DNA from: Yoonia sp.
GTDB lineage: Bacteria; Pseudomonadota; Alphaproteobacteria; Rhodobacterales; Rhodobacteraceae
Assembly: GCA_029250945.1 (NCBI GenBank)
Contig: JAQXEG010000025.1
Span: 1-64,000 of the forward strand
Direction of reading: 5' to 3'
Length of the DNA: 64,000 bases
The notes below the pieces were generated by a model. That model saw only the letters and a program-made list of their open reading frames with translations, was not told the DNA's origin and made no database searches. Positions 51,521 to 62,100 of the stretch are shown piece by piece (within the stretch, counting starts at the first letter, position 1; each line of letters starts with the position of its first letter). The position numbers and the translations under genes were made by a program.

Positions 51521-51547
51521 GGGCGGCCTGATACATCCAGACCGCCC
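51521..51547. terminator. Hairpin GGGCGG...CCGCCC between convergent dacB and PLDc_N gene
   Basis: GGGCGGCC/GACCGCCC arms, one mismatch. Confidence 0.45.
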
Positions 51548-51559
51548 CCAATCGTCGAA

Positions 51560-51745
51560 TTATACGTTTGTGGCTGCGCCGCGTGGGCCGGCCAATAGCC
51601 AGATCCAAAGGCCGATCACTGGCAACAGCGCAATCACGAGTGTCCAGACCAATTTAGCTGCCGTTGAGGTGCCAGAGGTCCAAACCTTATAGATTGAATA
51701 GATGTCTTCGATTGGGATCATAAGGCCGAGAATACCATATTCCAT
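51560..51745 (-). CDS. Small membrane protein, phospholipase_D-nuclease N-terminal (PLDc_N)-like
   Basis: MEYGILGLMIPIEDIYSIYKVWTSGTSTAAKLVWTLVIALLPVIGLWIWLLAGPRG. Confidence 0.8.
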   Translation of the reverse strand: MEYGILGLMIPIEDIYSIYKVWTSGTSTAAKLVWTLVIALLPVIGLWIWLLAGPRGAATNV

Positions 51746-51924
51746 TGTGTTTTTCCTTTCATGTGGATTGGTCACTCAATTGTGAAATGCGCAATTTTGT
51801 TCCCGATTTTTTCAATTTTCTTTTTGGGAACCATTCGCCGGATCGACCGTTGACTGGGCAGAAGACGACGCTGGTGCATCACGCAGATCTGCCAATGTCA
51901 GCACCTAATAAAAGGAAGAAAGAC

Positions 51925-52212
51925 ATGAAAACCGGAACAACTATTGCCGCCGCCGTTGGTATCACCGCAGTCGCCGCTGCTGCTGTCTATATGATCGACA
52001 TTGACCAGACCCAAGAGGGTGCGCTGCCCGACGTGGATATCGCTTTAGAGGGCGGTCAATTGCCGGAATTTGATGCCGAGGTTGGCACAGTGTCGCTGGG
52101 CGAGACCCAGGTCGAGGTCGAAGTCCCAGAGGTTAAGGTCATAACCAACACCGAAACGATCACCGTGCCGACGCTGTCCGTCGATGCGCCGGGTGACGCA
52201 AACGATTCATAA
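51925..52212 (+). CDS. Hypothetical small secreted/anchored acidic protein
   Basis: MKTGTTIAAAVGITAVAAAAVYMIDIDQTQEGALPDVDIALEGG...; AGGAAG upstream. Confidence 0.65.
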   Translation: MKTGTTIAAAVGITAVAAAAVYMIDIDQTQEGALPDVDIALEGGQLPEFDAEVGTVSLGETQVEVEVPEVKVITNTETITVPTLSVDAPGDANDS

Positions 52213-52252
52213 ATGTGAATGGGGCGATCCAGATTTTGGGTCGTCCTTTTCG

Positions 52253-52675
52253 TTAGCTGAGCGTCATGTGCCGTGCGCGTGACCCACGCTCAATCGCGGC
52301 GGCATGAAGCCGGTCGATTTCCAATTCATATCGAATCTCTTCCAGCATCCGCGCTTCGGCACCGTCGATTGCCCCATCTGCCGCGGCCACGTCACACGAC
52401 AGGGCGTAAGCGGTTTCAAACAAGCGCTCTGGCAGTGCGTCACGGATGAGGCCGAACAATGCCTCTAGCCCGTCTTCCTGCTCTAACAGTTCAAACACCA
52501 TTTTGGACACGCGCGGCAGGCGTTCCGCGTCATATTCGGCGAACACGGGCAGGTTGTTGATAGAGTTCGACATTTTGACCAATTCCGCGGTGCGGATCGT
52601 TTCATCGCTGGCTGATACGGCAACCATAAGCGCGGCAAGCGCATCTTGGGCGGTCATCGGGGCATCTGGTGTCAT
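52253..52675 (-). CDS. TerB-like tellurite resistance family protein
   Basis: ALAALMVAVSASDETIRTAELVKMSNSINNLPVF...CDVAAADGAIDGAEARMLEEIRYELEI. Confidence 0.82.
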   Translation of the reverse strand: MTPDAPMTAQDALAALMVAVSASDETIRTAELVKMSNSINNLPVFAEYDAERLPRVSKMVFELLEQEDGLEALFGLIRDALPERLFETAYALSCDVAAADGAIDGAEARMLEEIRYELEIDRLHAAAIERGSRARHMTLS

Positions 52676-52789
52676 TTTGTCGTCCTTTCGGCTTATACCC
52701 TTACGATTTATTGACGCCTCGGCCCCAGCGCAATAGGGAGTGCGCGTTGGGCTGCCATTGGGGCGCCCTTTCAATCCGTGAGAGATATC

Positions 52790-54361
52790 ATGACCAATTT
52801 GCGTGACGCTGCGATGAGTTCCAAGGCTTGGCCTTTTGAAGAAGCCCGCCGTCTGCTCAAACGGTATGAAAAGAAGGACCCTGAAAAGGGCTATGTCCTG
52901 TTCGAGACGGGTTATGGCCCATCAGGTCTGCCCCATATCGGCACCTTTGGTGAGGTGGGACGCACAACAATGGTACGCCGCGCGTTTGAGGTGCTGTCTG
53001 ACATCCCGACCAAGCTTTTGTGCTTTTCCGACGATATGGACGGGATGCGCAAAATTCCGGGCAACGTGCCTGATCCATCTGCGTTGGAACCCTATATGCA
53101 GCAGCCATTGACGGCTGTGCCTGATCCGTTTGGGACGCACGACAGTTTTGGCGCGCATATGAATGCCAAACTGAACAGTTTTTTGGACACATTCGGGTTT
53201 GAATATGAATTCGTGAGCGCGACGAATTACTACAAAACGGGCAAAATGGACGAGATCCTTTTGCGGGCGGCGGACAAATACGACGACGTGATGAAAATCA
53301 TGCTCAAGTCCTTGCGCGAAGAACGCCGCGCCACCTATTCCATTTTCCTGCCGATCAGCCCGACGACGGGTCAGGTGCTATACGTGCCGATGAAAAACGT
53401 GACCAAGGACGGGATGATCACGTTTGACGATGTGGACGGGACCGAGGTCACGATGCCTATCACAGGCGGGAACTGTAAACTACAGTGGAAACCTGATTTT
53501 GGGGCGCGCTGGGCGGCGTTGGGCGTTGATTTCGAGATGTATGGCAAGGACCACGCGACCAACACGCCGATCTATGACAACATCTGCCGGACATTGGGTG
53601 GTAAAGCGCCAGAGCATTTCACCTATGAACTGTTCCTTGATGCAGACGGTCACAAGATTTCCAAGACGTCTGGCAATGGCCTGACGATTGACGAATGGTT
53701 GACCTATGCGGCGACAGAATCCCTGTCGTATTTCATGTACCAGAAACCCAAAACGGCGAAGCGAATGCATTTCGATGTGATCCCGAAGGCGGTGGATGAA
53801 TATCACCAACAGCTGCGTGCCTATGCGACGCAAGATGAGGCGGGCAAGCTGAACAATCCGGTGTTCCATATCCACGGTCACAATGTACCTGCTTCTGATA
53901 TGGTTGTTCCGTTTGCCATGCTATTGAATCTCGCGTCCGTATCGGGGGCCGAGGATAAGGATACGCTGTGGGGCTTTATCCAGCGCTACGCGCCAGAGGC
54001 ATCCGCCGCAACGCACCCACAGATGGATCAGGCCGCAGGGTTTGCCGTTCGCTACTACAATGACTTCGTCAAACCGACCAAAGTGTTCCGTGCGCCAACC
54101 GATCAGGAACGCGCTGCAATGCAGGATTTGGCGACACGTCTTAAGGCATGGGATGGCGGCCTTGACGCGGAAGAGTTGCAATCAATGGTTTTTGCAGTCG
54201 GGAAAGACCACGCATTCGACCCGCTGCGCGGTTGGTTCACGGCCCTCTATGAGGTGCTGCTTGGCGCGTCCCAAGGGCCGCGTTTCGGCGGGTTCATCGC
54301 GCTATATGGTGTGGATGAAACCATCGCCTTGATCGATGCACAGCTGGCGGCGACGTCATAA
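52790..54361 (+). CDS. lysK: Lysyl-tRNA synthetase, class I
   Basis: [30 protein letters not shown] (HIGH) and [16 protein letters not shown] (KMSKS). Confidence 0.95.
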   Translation: MTNLRDAAMSSKAWPFEEARRLLKRYEKKDPEKGYVLFETGYGPSGLPHIGTFGEVGRTTMVRRAFEVLSDIPTKLLCFSDDMDGMRKIPGNVPDPSALEPYMQQPLTAVPDPFGTHDSFGAHMNAKLNSFLDTFGFEYEFVSATNYYKTGKMDEILLRAADKYDDVMKIMLKSLREERRATYSIFLPISPTTGQVLYVPMKNVTKDGMITFDDVDGTEVTMPITGGNCKLQWKPDFGARWAALGVDFEMYGKDHATNTPIYDNICRTLGGKAPEHFTYELFLDADGHKISKTSGNGLTIDEWLTYAATESLSYFMYQKPKTAKRMHFDVIPKAVDEYHQQLRAYATQDEAGKLNNPVFHIHGHNVPASDMVVPFAMLLNLASVSGAEDKDTLWGFIQRYAPEASAATHPQMDQAAGFAVRYYNDFVKPTKVFRAPTDQERAAMQDLATRLKAWDGGLDAEELQSMVFAVGKDHAFDPLRGWFTALYEVLLGASQGPRFGGFIALYGVDETIALIDAQLAATS

Positions 54362-54424
54362 ATTTGAAACTAATCCGTGTCTTCATGCGTAGCTAACTTA
54401 TGGTTACACCGGATGGAGGCACGG

Positions 54425-54820
54425 ATGAGACAGATTTTCGCAGGTATTATCGCGCTGGCGCTAAGCGCGACAGCAGGCTTGGCGCAAAGCGTCGAAGATG
54501 TGATTTCCCAACAATTAGAAGCGTTTAACAATCGTGATGTGCCTAAGGCATTCGGCTATGCCAGCCCCACGATCAAACGTTTGTTCGGCAATCCGGGCAA
54601 CTTTGGATCTATGGTCGCGCAAGGCTATCCGATGGTCTGGGACAACAGTGATGTGCGGTTCCTAGACGTGCGCGAGGCGGGCGGATCACTATTCCAAAAG
54701 GTGCTTGTGCGTGACGCGCAGGGCGGCTTGCACGTGCTCGAATACAAGATGATCCCTGTGCAGGACAGTTGGCAGATTGACGGCGTTCAATTGATGCCAG
54801 CACCCGACGTCGGGGCCTGA
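54425..54820 (+). CDS. DUF4864 domain-containing secreted protein
   Basis: Signal peptide MRQIFAGIIALALSATAGLAQS then VISQQLEAFNNRDVPKAFGYASPTIKRLFGNPGNFGSMVAQGYPMVW. Confidence 0.8.
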   Translation: MRQIFAGIIALALSATAGLAQSVEDVISQQLEAFNNRDVPKAFGYASPTIKRLFGNPGNFGSMVAQGYPMVWDNSDVRFLDVREAGGSLFQKVLVRDAQGGLHVLEYKMIPVQDSWQIDGVQLMPAPDVGA

Positions 54821-54827
54821 TCGGAAC

Positions 54828-54848
54828 GGACCACCGTCACGGTGGTCC
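54828..54848 (+). terminator. Perfect hairpin GGACCACCG-TCA-CGGTGGTCC
   Basis: 9-bp perfect arms right after the DUF4864 gene stop. Confidence 0.65.
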
Positions 54849-54973
54849 AAGCATGCCATAACCTTTGGGGGATACCTCTTTTGCCTAATGTCCGGCCGCA
54901 TTGCCCGGACTGTTGCAAAAGATTTTCCCGAAAGGTGTTTTCATGAACAAAGCAATTACTGATGGCGTGGTTT

Positions 54974-55275
54974 TTATGCCGCTTCCCTTTGCGACAGGCT
55001 TGCCGCGAATTTATGCGTCCACGCGGCATCACCGATTGGAAAGCTAGCGAATAAGAACACCGACCTGATACGCCCTGCGTCGGCGGTGTGCATATCTACC
55101 CCAATCGTCAATCGGTCAGACACGCCGTATTCGGCATAAAGCGTTGGGTCGTAATGCACAGGAAGGGTTGCGCCGTCCAACAGCAGGAAGTTGTCCCCGG
55201 CTGCGATGAAATAGCAGCCTGGTTCGCGCGCTCAAGCACCCGTTGATGCGGATTGCCCGCCGCATAAGATCCACA
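54974..55275 (-). pseudogene. Secreted protein remnant with in-frame TGA (55232-55234), probable former Trp
   Basis: Frame reads LHVIVIFVWILCGGQSASTGA*AREPGCYFIAAGDNFLLLDGATLPVHYDPTLYAEYGVSDRLTIGVDMHTADAGRIRSVFLFASFPIGDAAWTHKFAASLSQREAA*: signal-peptide-like start, stop, coherent continuation. Confidence 0.6.
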
Positions 55276-55492
55276 CAAAAATGACGATTACATGCAACAC
55301 AACACACATCCCTCTTGGGCTGAACTTGCCAATAGAGGGTTAATGCCGCGTTAAGATTCATAAACGCCGGTCAGAGAATTGTTAACTAATTTACAAAATG
55401 TCAGAGTTTGCAAAATCTGATTGCTTGGAAAACTGATCATTTCCCCACATGATGCCGATCAAAGTAAACACAAGTCCAATCGGGGGACCATC

Positions 55493-57448
55493 ATGTCTGA
55501 CGCCAACTCCACTTTTCCGCCTTCTCAGGCGATTGCCGACGCCGCCCATGTGGATAAGGCCGGATATGACGCGATGTATGCGGCGTCCGTGGCGGATCCA
55601 ACGGCGTTTTGGGCCGAACATGGGAAGCGCGTCGATTGGATGACGCCCTATACCAAGGTTAAGTCTGCGGATTTCACGCTGGGGCAGGTGGATATCAAAT
55701 GGTTTGAGGACGGCACCCTGAACGTCGCGGCCAACTGTATTGACCGGCACCTTGCGACCCGCGGCGATCAAACTGCGATCATCTGGGAACCCGACAGCCC
55801 GTCCGAGGATGCGCTGCATATTACCTATAAACAGCTGCACGAAAACGTCAGCAAATTCGCCAATGTGCTTAAGGACATGGGCGTCGGCAAAGGTGACCGC
55901 GTTGTTATTTACATGCCGATGATCCCGCAGGCCGCTTATGCCATGCTCGCCTCTGCGCGGATTGGCGCGATCCATTCTGTCGTCTTTGCAGGGTTCTCGC
56001 CCGATGCTTTGGCGGCCCGCGTGAACGGGTCAGAGGCCAAGGTTGTGATCACCGCAGATGAGGCCCCGCGCGGCGGCAAAAACACCCCGCTGAAGGTGAA
56101 CGCAGATAAAGCGTTCGAGAAGATTACAGGCGACGCCAAGATGTTGGTCGTTCAGCGCACTGGTGGCGATGTCGCCATGCAAGACGGCCGTGACTACTGG
56201 CTGCACGAGATGGAAGCATCAGTATCTGCCGATTGCCCGCCCACGGAAATGAACGCCGAGGATCCGTTGTTCATCCTTTATACCTCAGGCTCAACCGGTA
56301 TGCCCAAGGGGGTTGTGCACACGTCTGGCGGTTACCTTGTCTATGCGTCGATGACGCACCAATACACGTTTGATTACCACGAGGGTGATATCTTCTGGTG
56401 CACCGCTGATGTGGGTTGGGTCACTGGCCACAGCTATATCGTCTATGGTCCGCTTGCCAATGGTGCGACGACTGTGATGTTCGAAGGGGTGCCAACGTAC
56501 CCCGATGCAGGCCGTTTCTGGCAGGTTTGCGCCAAGCACAAGGTCAACCAGTTCTATACTGCGCCCACAGCCATTCGTGCGCTAATGGGGCAGGGCAACA
56601 GCTTTGTCGAAGAACATGATCTAAGCGATCTGCGCCTGCTTGGCACCGTGGGTGAGCCGATCAACCCAGAGGCATGGCATTGGTACAACGACGTCGTGGG
56701 CAAGGGAAATTGCCCGATCGTCGACACATGGTGGCAAACCGAAACAGGCGGCCACCTGATGACCCCGCTTCCGGGTGCGACCGCGACCAAGCCCGGGTCC
56801 TGCACCCTGCCATTCTTTGGCATTGAGCCTGTGATTTTGGAACCAACATCCGGCGAGGAATTGTCTGACACCGCCACCGAAGGCGTGTTGTGCATCAAAG
56901 ACAGCTGGCCCGGCCAAATGCGCAGCGTCTGGGGCGACCATGACCGGTTCGAAAAAACCTATTTCAGCGACTACAAAGGGTACTACTTTACCGGCGACGG
57001 CTGCCGCCGTGATGAAGACGGGTACTACTGGATCACGGGCCGCGTTGATGACGTGATTAACGTATCGGGTCACCGCATGGGCACAGCCGAAGTCGAAAGC
57101 GCGCTGGTCGCGCACCCCAAGGTCGCGGAATCCGCTGTTGTCGGTTACCCGCATGATATCAAGGGGCAGGGAATTTATGCCTATGTGACCCTGATGGGCG
57201 GCGAAGAACCATCAGATGACCTGCGCAAGGAATTGGAAACATGGGTCCGGTCCGAGATTGGGCCAATTGCCAAGCCTGACTTGATCCAATGGGCGCCAGG
57301 TCTGCCAAAAACACGCTCTGGCAAGATCATGCGCCGTATTCTGCGCAAAATCGCAGAGGATGATTTTGGCGCGCTGGGTGATACATCCACCTTGGCCGAT
57401 CCGTCGGTCGTGGACGATCTGATCGCAAACCGTATGAACAAGGGCTAA
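55493..57448 (+). CDS. acs: Acetyl-CoA synthetase
   Basis: [64 protein letters not shown]. Confidence 0.95.
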   Translation: MSDANSTFPPSQAIADAAHVDKAGYDAMYAASVADPTAFWAEHGKRVDWMTPYTKVKSADFTLGQVDIKWFEDGTLNVAANCIDRHLATRGDQTAIIWEPDSPSEDALHITYKQLHENVSKFANVLKDMGVGKGDRVVIYMPMIPQAAYAMLASARIGAIHSVVFAGFSPDALAARVNGSEAKVVITADEAPRGGKNTPLKVNADKAFEKITGDAKMLVVQRTGGDVAMQDGRDYWLHEMEASVSADCPPTEMNAEDPLFILYTSGSTGMPKGVVHTSGGYLVYASMTHQYTFDYHEGDIFWCTADVGWVTGHSYIVYGPLANGATTVMFEGVPTYPDAGRFWQVCAKHKVNQFYTAPTAIRALMGQGNSFVEEHDLSDLRLLGTVGEPINPEAWHWYNDVVGKGNCPIVDTWWQTETGGHLMTPLPGATATKPGSCTLPFFGIEPVILEPTSGEELSDTATEGVLCIKDSWPGQMRSVWGDHDRFEKTYFSDYKGYYFTGDGCRRDEDGYYWITGRVDDVINVSGHRMGTAEVESALVAHPKVAESAVVGYPHDIKGQGIYAYVTLMGGEEPSDDLRKELETWVRSEIGPIAKPDLIQWAPGLPKTRSGKIMRRILRKIAEDDFGALGDTSTLADPSVVDDLIANRMNKG

Positions 57449-57455
57449 GGCCCAT

Positions 57456-57476
57456 GGCGGGCTGTGATGGCCCGCC
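57456..57476. terminator. Hairpin GGCGGGC-TGTGATG-GCCCGCC between convergent acs and hemerythrin gene
   Basis: 7-bp perfect arms. Confidence 0.55.
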
Positions 57477-57478
57477 GA

Positions 57479-58048
57479 CTACCCCATATCGGGGGCGCCG
57501 AATTTCAGGATAACGGGCACGATCAGCTCTTCCTCGTCGTTGAGGTGGCGATCAAGCAACCGTTCCAAACTAACCAGTTTATCGCGAAAAATTCCGGTGG
57601 CATCGTGCATTTTGCGCGCATCATCGCGCCGTTGCAGCACGTCATTCGCCGTCTCGACGAACGTATTCAGATGCCCGTCGATGGCATGGTGATCCTTGTC
57701 CAGAATATCAAATCCGACCTCGATCCGTTTGTCTTGGGTCGCCAATTGGGGGAAATAATAGGTGTCCTCAATCGTGTGATGTTCATGTAGCCCGTTTACA
57801 AACATACCGCCATAGCGCGACAGGCGACCGGCAAAATGATCAGGCGCAAGCTGTGCATCCAACAGGCGTTCCGCATCCGATTTCATATCCGCAACGATGC
57901 GCCGGAACATCAAATGCCGGTCCAGCCAAAACTTGATCAGGTCGTTGAACCCCGGGTCAGCGGCCCAATCCAGCCGTGGATATTCGGCCAGCAACACCCG
58001 CAATGCATCTGGCAAACCGCTACGTGTTTCGAGTGCAAGTTCAGTCAT
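57479..58048 (-). CDS. Hemerythrin domain-containing protein
   Basis: FVNGLHEHHTIEDTYYFPQL, DKDHHAIDGHLN, LERLLDRHLNDEEELIVPVIL. Confidence 0.9.
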   Translation of the reverse strand: MTELALETRSGLPDALRVLLAEYPRLDWAADPGFNDLIKFWLDRHLMFRRIVADMKSDAERLLDAQLAPDHFAGRLSRYGGMFVNGLHEHHTIEDTYYFPQLATQDKRIEVGFDILDKDHHAIDGHLNTFVETANDVLQRRDDARKMHDATGIFRDKLVSLERLLDRHLNDEEELIVPVILKFGAPDMG

Positions 58049-58882
58049 TTATCTGATCCCTTCTGCTGCCAGAACATCGTTGAACCATGGCCAGCCATCA
58101 CGTGTCACCTTGCGCGTCACCACATAGGCATCGCGGCTAAATGCAGGTGCTTCAAGAGGAAAGAGCGTCGTTTCAAGATGTGGGGCCACCAGCCTGCGCG
58201 GCAGATAGGCCGACCCGCCATGGGTCAAGATATGATCCAACCCAAGCGTGGCGGTCCCAAAGCTGAGCCGCGCTGTCCCCGCATCAGCATAGGCCGCCGC
58301 ATGTGCGCGGCCGAATGCATCACCGGCTTCGACAAACACATAGCCATCGTGGAACCGGATCGGCGCATCGGGGTCACTGGCCACAAGGATCAGATCATCG
58401 GTGCTTATTGGATCGGTCATGTCGCTGGACCGCGTGCTTGGCCAATAGGTCACTGATAGATCAACCAGCCCGTGATCTTGCCAATGGGCCAGATCGTGCT
58501 GTCCACCGGTCCAAATCGACAGCGCGATATGCGGTTGCGTGCTGCGGATGTGATCAAAAATGCGCGCCCCAAGGTCGGGCCATAGATCGGGGTGGCAGGC
58601 CATGTTGCAAACCGATTGCATCCCGTCGGGCAGGGCGGTTTCTTGGCGTGCTTGTTGCCAAAGGTCGCTGATCGTGGCGGCGTAACGCTGCAACCGCACA
58701 CCCGCTGCTGTCAGGGTCGTGCCGGATTTTTGGCGGTGCATCAACTGCTGACCCAAATCATCCTCTAGCGTCTTTAGGCGCGCCGTGACCGTTGATTGGG
58801 TGACATTCAACGCCTCTGACGCTCGGACAAGGCTGCCTGTTTCGATAATCGTCAGAAATGTGCGCAGTGCGATTAAATTCAT
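58049..58882 (-). CDS. LysR-family transcriptional regulator
   Basis: MNLIALRTFLTIIETGSLVRASEALNVTQSTVTARLKTLEDDLGQQLMHR. Confidence 0.95.
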   Translation of the reverse strand: MNLIALRTFLTIIETGSLVRASEALNVTQSTVTARLKTLEDDLGQQLMHRQKSGTTLTAAGVRLQRYAATISDLWQQARQETALPDGMQSVCNMACHPDLWPDLGARIFDHIRSTQPHIALSIWTGGQHDLAHWQDHGLVDLSVTYWPSTRSSDMTDPISTDDLILVASDPDAPIRFHDGYVFVEAGDAFGRAHAAAYADAGTARLSFGTATLGLDHILTHGGSAYLPRRLVAPHLETTLFPLEAPAFSRDAYVVTRKVTRDGWPWFNDVLAAEGIR

Positions 58883-58909
58883 AAGTTCACCTTTTTCGAA
58901 TGATATATG

Positions 58910-58921
58910 CAAAATATTTTG
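58910..58921. promoter_or_regulatory. Perfect 12-bp palindrome CAAAATATTTTG in LysR/ALDH divergent region
   Basis: Self-complementary AT-rich site between divergent start codons. Confidence 0.5.
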
Positions 58922-58979
58922 TTTTTCCAAATCGAAATTCTTGCCTAGTTTTGCGTGTGAATCGTAAAGTGGGGACAAG

Positions 58980-60455
58980 ATGACCAAAGTGACAGACTAT
59001 CAAATGCTGATCGGTGGGGCTTGGGTCGATGCATCCGATGGCGCGCGGTTTAACAGTGTGAACCCAGCAACCGGCGCGATCTGGTCCACCGTGCCAGAGG
59101 CGACAGCGCAGGACGTGGATACCGCCATGCAGGCCGCTCATGCCGCGCTTGATGGCCCGTGGGGCGAGATGACGGCGACACAACGTGGTAAGGCGCTTGG
59201 CCGTTTGGCCGATTTGCTGGCTGAAAATTCCGAACATATTGGTCGGATTGAAACGACTGATACGGGCAAGATGTTCTCTGAAACAGCTTGGCAGTCGAAA
59301 TACATCGCGGAGTTTTTGCATTTCTACGCAGGTGCCGCCGACAAGGTGCATGGTGAAACCCTGCCCATCGACAAGCCCGACATGTTTGTGTTCACAGACC
59401 GCGAACCGCTCGGTGTGATCGCAGCCGTTGTGCCATGGAACAGCCAGATGTTCCTGTCTGCGGTGAAAATCGGACCTGCCTTGGCTGCGGGTAATACGAT
59501 TGTGCTCAAGGCGTCGGAACACGCGTCCGCCCCCCTGTTAGAGTTTGGCAAGCTTGCAGCGCAGGCCGGTATCCCCGACGGTGTGATCAACGTCGTCACA
59601 GGCCACGCCGCACCCTGTGGTCAGGTGCTGACTTCGCATCCGTTGGTGGCCAAGGTCGCGTTTACCGGTGGCCCCAATGCGGCCCGTCATATCGTGCGCA
59701 ACGCGGCCGAAAACTTTGCCGAAGTTTCACTGGAACTAGGCGGCAAATCCCCGTTTATCGTGTTCGACGACGCCAATATCGAAAGCGCTGTAAATGGCTC
59801 CATCGCGGGGATTTTCGGGGCGACGGGGCAATCGTGCGTGGCCGGATCGCGGCTATATCTGCACGCGGATATCGCAGATGAATTCCTATCCCGCATGACC
59901 AAGATCGCGAAAAACATTCGCATCGGTGATCCCCAAGATGCGGACACCGAAATGGGTCCGCTGTGTACGCAAGGACAGTTGGACAATGTGCAAGCGCAGG
60001 TTGCCTTGGCGCAGGTTGAGGGCGGCACTGTGCTATGTGGTGGTAAACAGCCCGCTTTGGGTGGCCTTTATTACGAGCCGACGATCATCGATTGCCCGCG
60101 TCAGGATATGACAATTGTTGATACCGAATTGTTTGGTCCTGTGCTGGCCGTCCAGCGGTTCAGAACAGAGGCTGAGGCACTGACCCTTGCCAATGACACC
60201 CAGCACGGGTTGGCCGCCGGGATTTTTACGCGCGATAGTACGCGGTCCCTGCGCATGTCCAAGAAAATTCGCGCGGGTATCGTTTGGGTCAACACCTATC
60301 GCGCCATCAGTCCGATCGCGGCCTTCGGTGGCATGAAGAACAGCGGCTACGGGCGCGAAAGTGGCTTTCAGGCGCTCCATGCCTACACGCGTCCAAAAAC
60401 GGTCTGGATGAATATGTCCGACGATCCCATCGCCAATCCATTTAAGCCACGGTGA
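58980..60455 (+). CDS. Aldehyde dehydrogenase family protein
   Basis: GVIAAVVPWNSQMFLSAVKIGPALAAGNTIVLKASEHAS; VSLELGGKSPFIVFDDANIESA; GQSCVAGSRLYLH. Confidence 0.95.
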   Translation: MTKVTDYQMLIGGAWVDASDGARFNSVNPATGAIWSTVPEATAQDVDTAMQAAHAALDGPWGEMTATQRGKALGRLADLLAENSEHIGRIETTDTGKMFSETAWQSKYIAEFLHFYAGAADKVHGETLPIDKPDMFVFTDREPLGVIAAVVPWNSQMFLSAVKIGPALAAGNTIVLKASEHASAPLLEFGKLAAQAGIPDGVINVVTGHAAPCGQVLTSHPLVAKVAFTGGPNAARHIVRNAAENFAEVSLELGGKSPFIVFDDANIESAVNGSIAGIFGATGQSCVAGSRLYLHADIADEFLSRMTKIAKNIRIGDPQDADTEMGPLCTQGQLDNVQAQVALAQVEGGTVLCGGKQPALGGLYYEPTIIDCPRQDMTIVDTELFGPVLAVQRFRTEAEALTLANDTQHGLAAGIFTRDSTRSLRMSKKIRAGIVWVNTYRAISPIAAFGGMKNSGYGRESGFQALHAYTRPKTVWMNMSDDPIANPFKPR

Positions 60456-60459
60456 CATC

Positions 60460-61494
60460 ATGAAATTTCACATCGCAATTAACCTTGAGCGTATGAACGC
60501 GCAGACCGAGATGGCCGCCGTGCGCGACCATGTGATCGACATGATCCAGATGGCCGATAAGGCCGGGTTTGAGGTGGCTTGGGCCGCCGAACACCACGCA
60601 CTAGAGATGACAATCGCGCCCAATCCGTTCCAGATCATGACGTGGTGGGCCGATCATACGGAAAACATCCGACTTGGTTGTGGCGTCGCCAACGCATCCT
60701 ATTGGCACCCGATCAACTTAGCGGGCGAGGCGGCGATGGTTGATCTGTTGTCTGGCGGACGGTTAGAGCTTGGCCTTGGGTCCGGCGCATATCAGCGGGA
60801 ATTTGACCGGATGCGCCCCGGTCTTGATCAAAAAGACAGTCACAAATACATGCAGGAAATGCTGCCGCTTGTGCGTGAGCTGTGGCAAGGTGACGTCGAA
60901 CATAACGGCGAAAACTGGCAGTTCCCTAAGGCGACATCATGCCCCAAACCTGTGCAAGACACCGTGCCTATGTGGGTCGCCGCCCGGTCGCCCGCGACGT
61001 TTGACTACGCGGTCGCCAACGACTGCAACGTTATGTGCTGGCCGCTGACCATGCCCTTTGCCGAGGCCGAAAAATATAAAGCCCAACTTGACGCATCCAT
61101 CGATAAGGCGGGCGGCTGGGACGGCACGTTTGCCCTGATGCGGCACACGGCGGTTTACGACAATGCAGATGATCGCACCGCCGTTATGGGTGCTATCCGC
61201 AACGTGCTTGGCCAGTTTGGCAATCTGATGATGAAAAAGGGTGACGTGCAAAACGGCTTCCCTGATCCGGTGCCATTTGAAGAGCTGAAAGGTAACGTGC
61301 GAATCGAGCCGACAATGCTGGAAGAAAACCTGATGTTCGGTGACCCCGACACAGTGATCGAAAAACTACACGGGTATGAGGCGCTTGGCGTCGATGCCTT
61401 CATTTATTACGCGTCCATGGGGCTGGATATGGAGGTGCAGAAGCGATCCCTGCAACTGTTTATCGACCGTGTGATGCCCGAATTTGCCAATTAA
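60460..61494 (+). CDS. LLM-class flavin-dependent oxidoreductase (luciferase-like monooxygenase)
   Basis: GFEVAWAAEHHALEMTIAPNPFQIM; LLSGGRLELGLGSGAYQREFDRM. Confidence 0.93.
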   Translation: MKFHIAINLERMNAQTEMAAVRDHVIDMIQMADKAGFEVAWAAEHHALEMTIAPNPFQIMTWWADHTENIRLGCGVANASYWHPINLAGEAAMVDLLSGGRLELGLGSGAYQREFDRMRPGLDQKDSHKYMQEMLPLVRELWQGDVEHNGENWQFPKATSCPKPVQDTVPMWVAARSPATFDYAVANDCNVMCWPLTMPFAEAEKYKAQLDASIDKAGGWDGTFALMRHTAVYDNADDRTAVMGAIRNVLGQFGNLMMKKGDVQNGFPDPVPFEELKGNVRIEPTMLEENLMFGDPDTVIEKLHGYEALGVDAFIYYASMGLDMEVQKRSLQLFIDRVMPEFAN

Positions 61495-61503
61495 GGAAGA
61501 CCA

Positions 61504-62100
61504 ATGACTGTAGAAATTCGCCGCACGCTGACGACTGTGCAACACACATTTATCGAAGGTGGCAAGACGGTTGAAAAACCGACCCTGCTAGTCGCCGCAA
61601 TGGCGATTATCAAGAACCCTTGGGCAGGTCAGGGTTATGTCGAAAACCTGCGCCCCGAAATCCAAAGCCACGGCCCCGTGCTTGGCAAGCTGCTGACCGA
61701 GATGATCCTTAAGGAAACAGGCGGCGATGTCGAAGGTTACGGCAAGGCGTCCGTCGTCGGCATGGGCGGCGAGACGGAGCATGCCCAAGCGTTGACCCAC
61801 ACGCTTTGGTTCGGGAACCAATACCGCGACGCGGTGGATGCAAAAACCTATCTGGTGTTCGCCAACACACGCGGCGCTGCTGGCACGTCGTTGATGATCC
61901 CGTTGATGCACAAGCACGACGGCGGATTGCGCGACTATTACCAGACGATCCACACGTCGATCCCCGACGCCCCGGCCGAGGATGAAATCATCGTCGCCCT
62001 TGGCGCATCCATCGGTGGGCACCCGAACCACCGGATCGGCAACCGTTACGAAGACCTTAAGGAAATGGGCCACGATGTCGACAACCCAGCCGGTGTTTAA
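61504..62100 (+). CDS. Amino acid synthesis family protein (DUF1185)
   Basis: AAMAIIKNPWAGQGYVENLRPEIQSHGPVLGKLLTEMIL; YGKASVVGMGGETEHAQALTHTLWFGNQYRDAV. Confidence 0.85.
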   Translation: MTVEIRRTLTTVQHTFIEGGKTVEKPTLLVAAMAIIKNPWAGQGYVENLRPEIQSHGPVLGKLLTEMILKETGGDVEGYGKASVVGMGGETEHAQALTHTLWFGNQYRDAVDAKTYLVFANTRGAAGTSLMIPLMHKHDGGLRDYYQTIHTSIPDAPAEDEIIVALGASIGGHPNHRIGNRYEDLKEMGHDVDNPAGV

